A stretch of DNA of 64,000 nt, taken from Allobosea sp. BK604 (GTDB lineage: Bacteria; Pseudomonadota; Alphaproteobacteria; Rhizobiales; Beijerinckiaceae). Under the pieces are notes generated by a model. The model saw only the letters and a list, made by a program, of their open reading frames with translations, ran no database searches and had not been told where the DNA came from. This document shows positions 63,560 through 64,000 of the stretch, piece by piece. Every line of letters starts with the position of its first letter. Position 1 is the stretch's first letter. Where the stretch lies: assembly GCF_004341515.1 (NCBI RefSeq), contig NZ_SLZF01000004.1, positions 62,001 to 126,000 on the forward strand. The letters are read 5' to 3'. Both the position numbers and the translations under genes were made by a program.

Positions 63560-64000
63560 TTACCCGAGGAGAATGATTGCGAGCGGCAGGGTGGCGAGCG
63601 CGAACAGGGTCTGCATCGTCGTGATCTCGGCCATCAGAGGCGCGTCGCCGCCCATGTCGCGCGCCAGGAAATAGGCTGCCGTGGCCGTTGGCACGGAGGC
63701 TGCGATCACGGTGATCGTCAGTGCCGTGCCGGTGACGCCGAATTGCCGCGCCAGCGCCCAGGCGAGCAACGGCATGACCACGAGCTTCAGCAGGATGGCG
63801 AGCACATGCGCGAAGCGCGGCTGCCTGAGCCTGTGGATGTCGAGCCCGGCGCCGACGACGAGCAGCCCGACGCCAAGCGAGGCGCGGCCGAGAATATCGA
63901 CATAGGTGGTGAAGGCGACCGGCAGCAGCCACTGCACCTGGTTGAGCGCGAGGCCGACCGCGGAGGACCAGATGAAGGGGTTGATCGCGATCGAACGCAC
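63560..64000 (-). CDS. AEC-family (auxin efflux carrier-like) transporter, partial
   Basis: The C-terminal 146 codons of a membrane transporter; the 5-prime part lies beyond the window. About five hydrophobic segments are visible, with family-like patterns (GVGLLVVGAGLDIHRLRQP, LKLVVMPLLAWALARQFG, AASVPTATAAYFLARDMGGDA). AEC proteins export or take up small organic acids such as malonate or malate; the substrate is unknown. The stop at 63560 is followed by a repeated short motif (TTACCCGAGGAGCA / TTACCCGAGGAGAA). Confidence 0.85.
   Translation of the reverse strand: MRSIAINPFIWSSAVGLALNQVQWLLPVAFTTYVDILGRASLGVGLLVVGAGLDIHRLRQPRFAHVLAILLKLVVMPLLAWALARQFGVTGTALTITVIAASVPTATAAYFLARDMGGDAPLMAEITTMQTLFALATLPLAIILLG

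Overview
The window is a GC-rich, densely coded chromosomal segment of an alphaproteobacterium. Gene content suggests a soil or plant-associated Hyphomicrobiales (Rhizobiales) member: many ABC importers, aromatic-acid catabolism, an APS-reductase sulfate pathway, and the pyrB / pyrC-like / plsY / dprA / topA neighbourhood. Several families of short palindromic intergenic repeats fit the same order. A Bosea-like genus is a guess only. No transposase, phage gene, CRISPR array, rRNA or tRNA was recognised.

Layout. (1) 128-6803: a branched-chain-amino-acid-type (Liv) ABC importer with a fused LivH-LivM permease, sharing an operon with a class III CoA-transferase and a flavin-reductase-like protein. 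(2) 6852-10835: D-2-hydroxyacid dehydrogenase, LysR regulator, enoyl-CoA hydratase and a metallo-beta-lactamase-fold hydrolase. (3) 10843-29759: a modular locus. Two cassettes each pair a C45/Ntn acyltransferase-like hydrolase with a family-5 substrate-binding protein, and each lies beside a GntR/FCD regulator carrying two winged-helix domains in tandem. An omega-aminotransferase and a third GntR follow. The locus ends in an operon of a serine hydrolase, a third family-5 binding protein, Dpp-type permeases, a fused double ATPase, a polysaccharide-deacetylase-like protein with its degenerate partner, and a fourth binding protein broken by a +1 frameshift. This is the best candidate for an uncharacterised system: one permease apparently served by several recently duplicated binding proteins, plus intracellular amide-bond or acyl-transfer enzymes.

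(4) 30227-36218: a second, minus-strand Liv operon ending in a MetE C-terminal-like methyltransferase. (5) 36425-37623: a small protein and an SDR lacking YxxxK. (6) 37795-41164: cysH-cysD-cysN, with CysN carrying a DUF2061-like tail. (7) 41261-49272: a CoA-dependent aerobic 2-aminobenzoate (anthranilate) type catabolic locus: CoA ligase, acyl-CoA dehydrogenase, enoyl-CoA hydratase, MarR, SDR, a fused monooxygenase/Old-Yellow-Enzyme reductase and a RidA-family protein. A matching pair of MarR-type operator candidates lies in the divergent promoter region. (8) 49364-55110: secreted small proteins, a VOC dioxygenase, cardiolipin-synthase and EEP phosphatase pair, and a DUF2778 protein. (9) 55391-63405: topA divergent from pyrB, a small membrane protein, a dihydroorotase-like protein that has lost metal ligands, plsY and dprA, then two paralogous small proteins. 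The window ends in a partial AEC transporter.

Gene starts were moved inward from the longest open frame where a Shine-Dalgarno sequence, signal peptide or ATGA overlap supported it. Functions are assigned by motif recognition; no database search was run.
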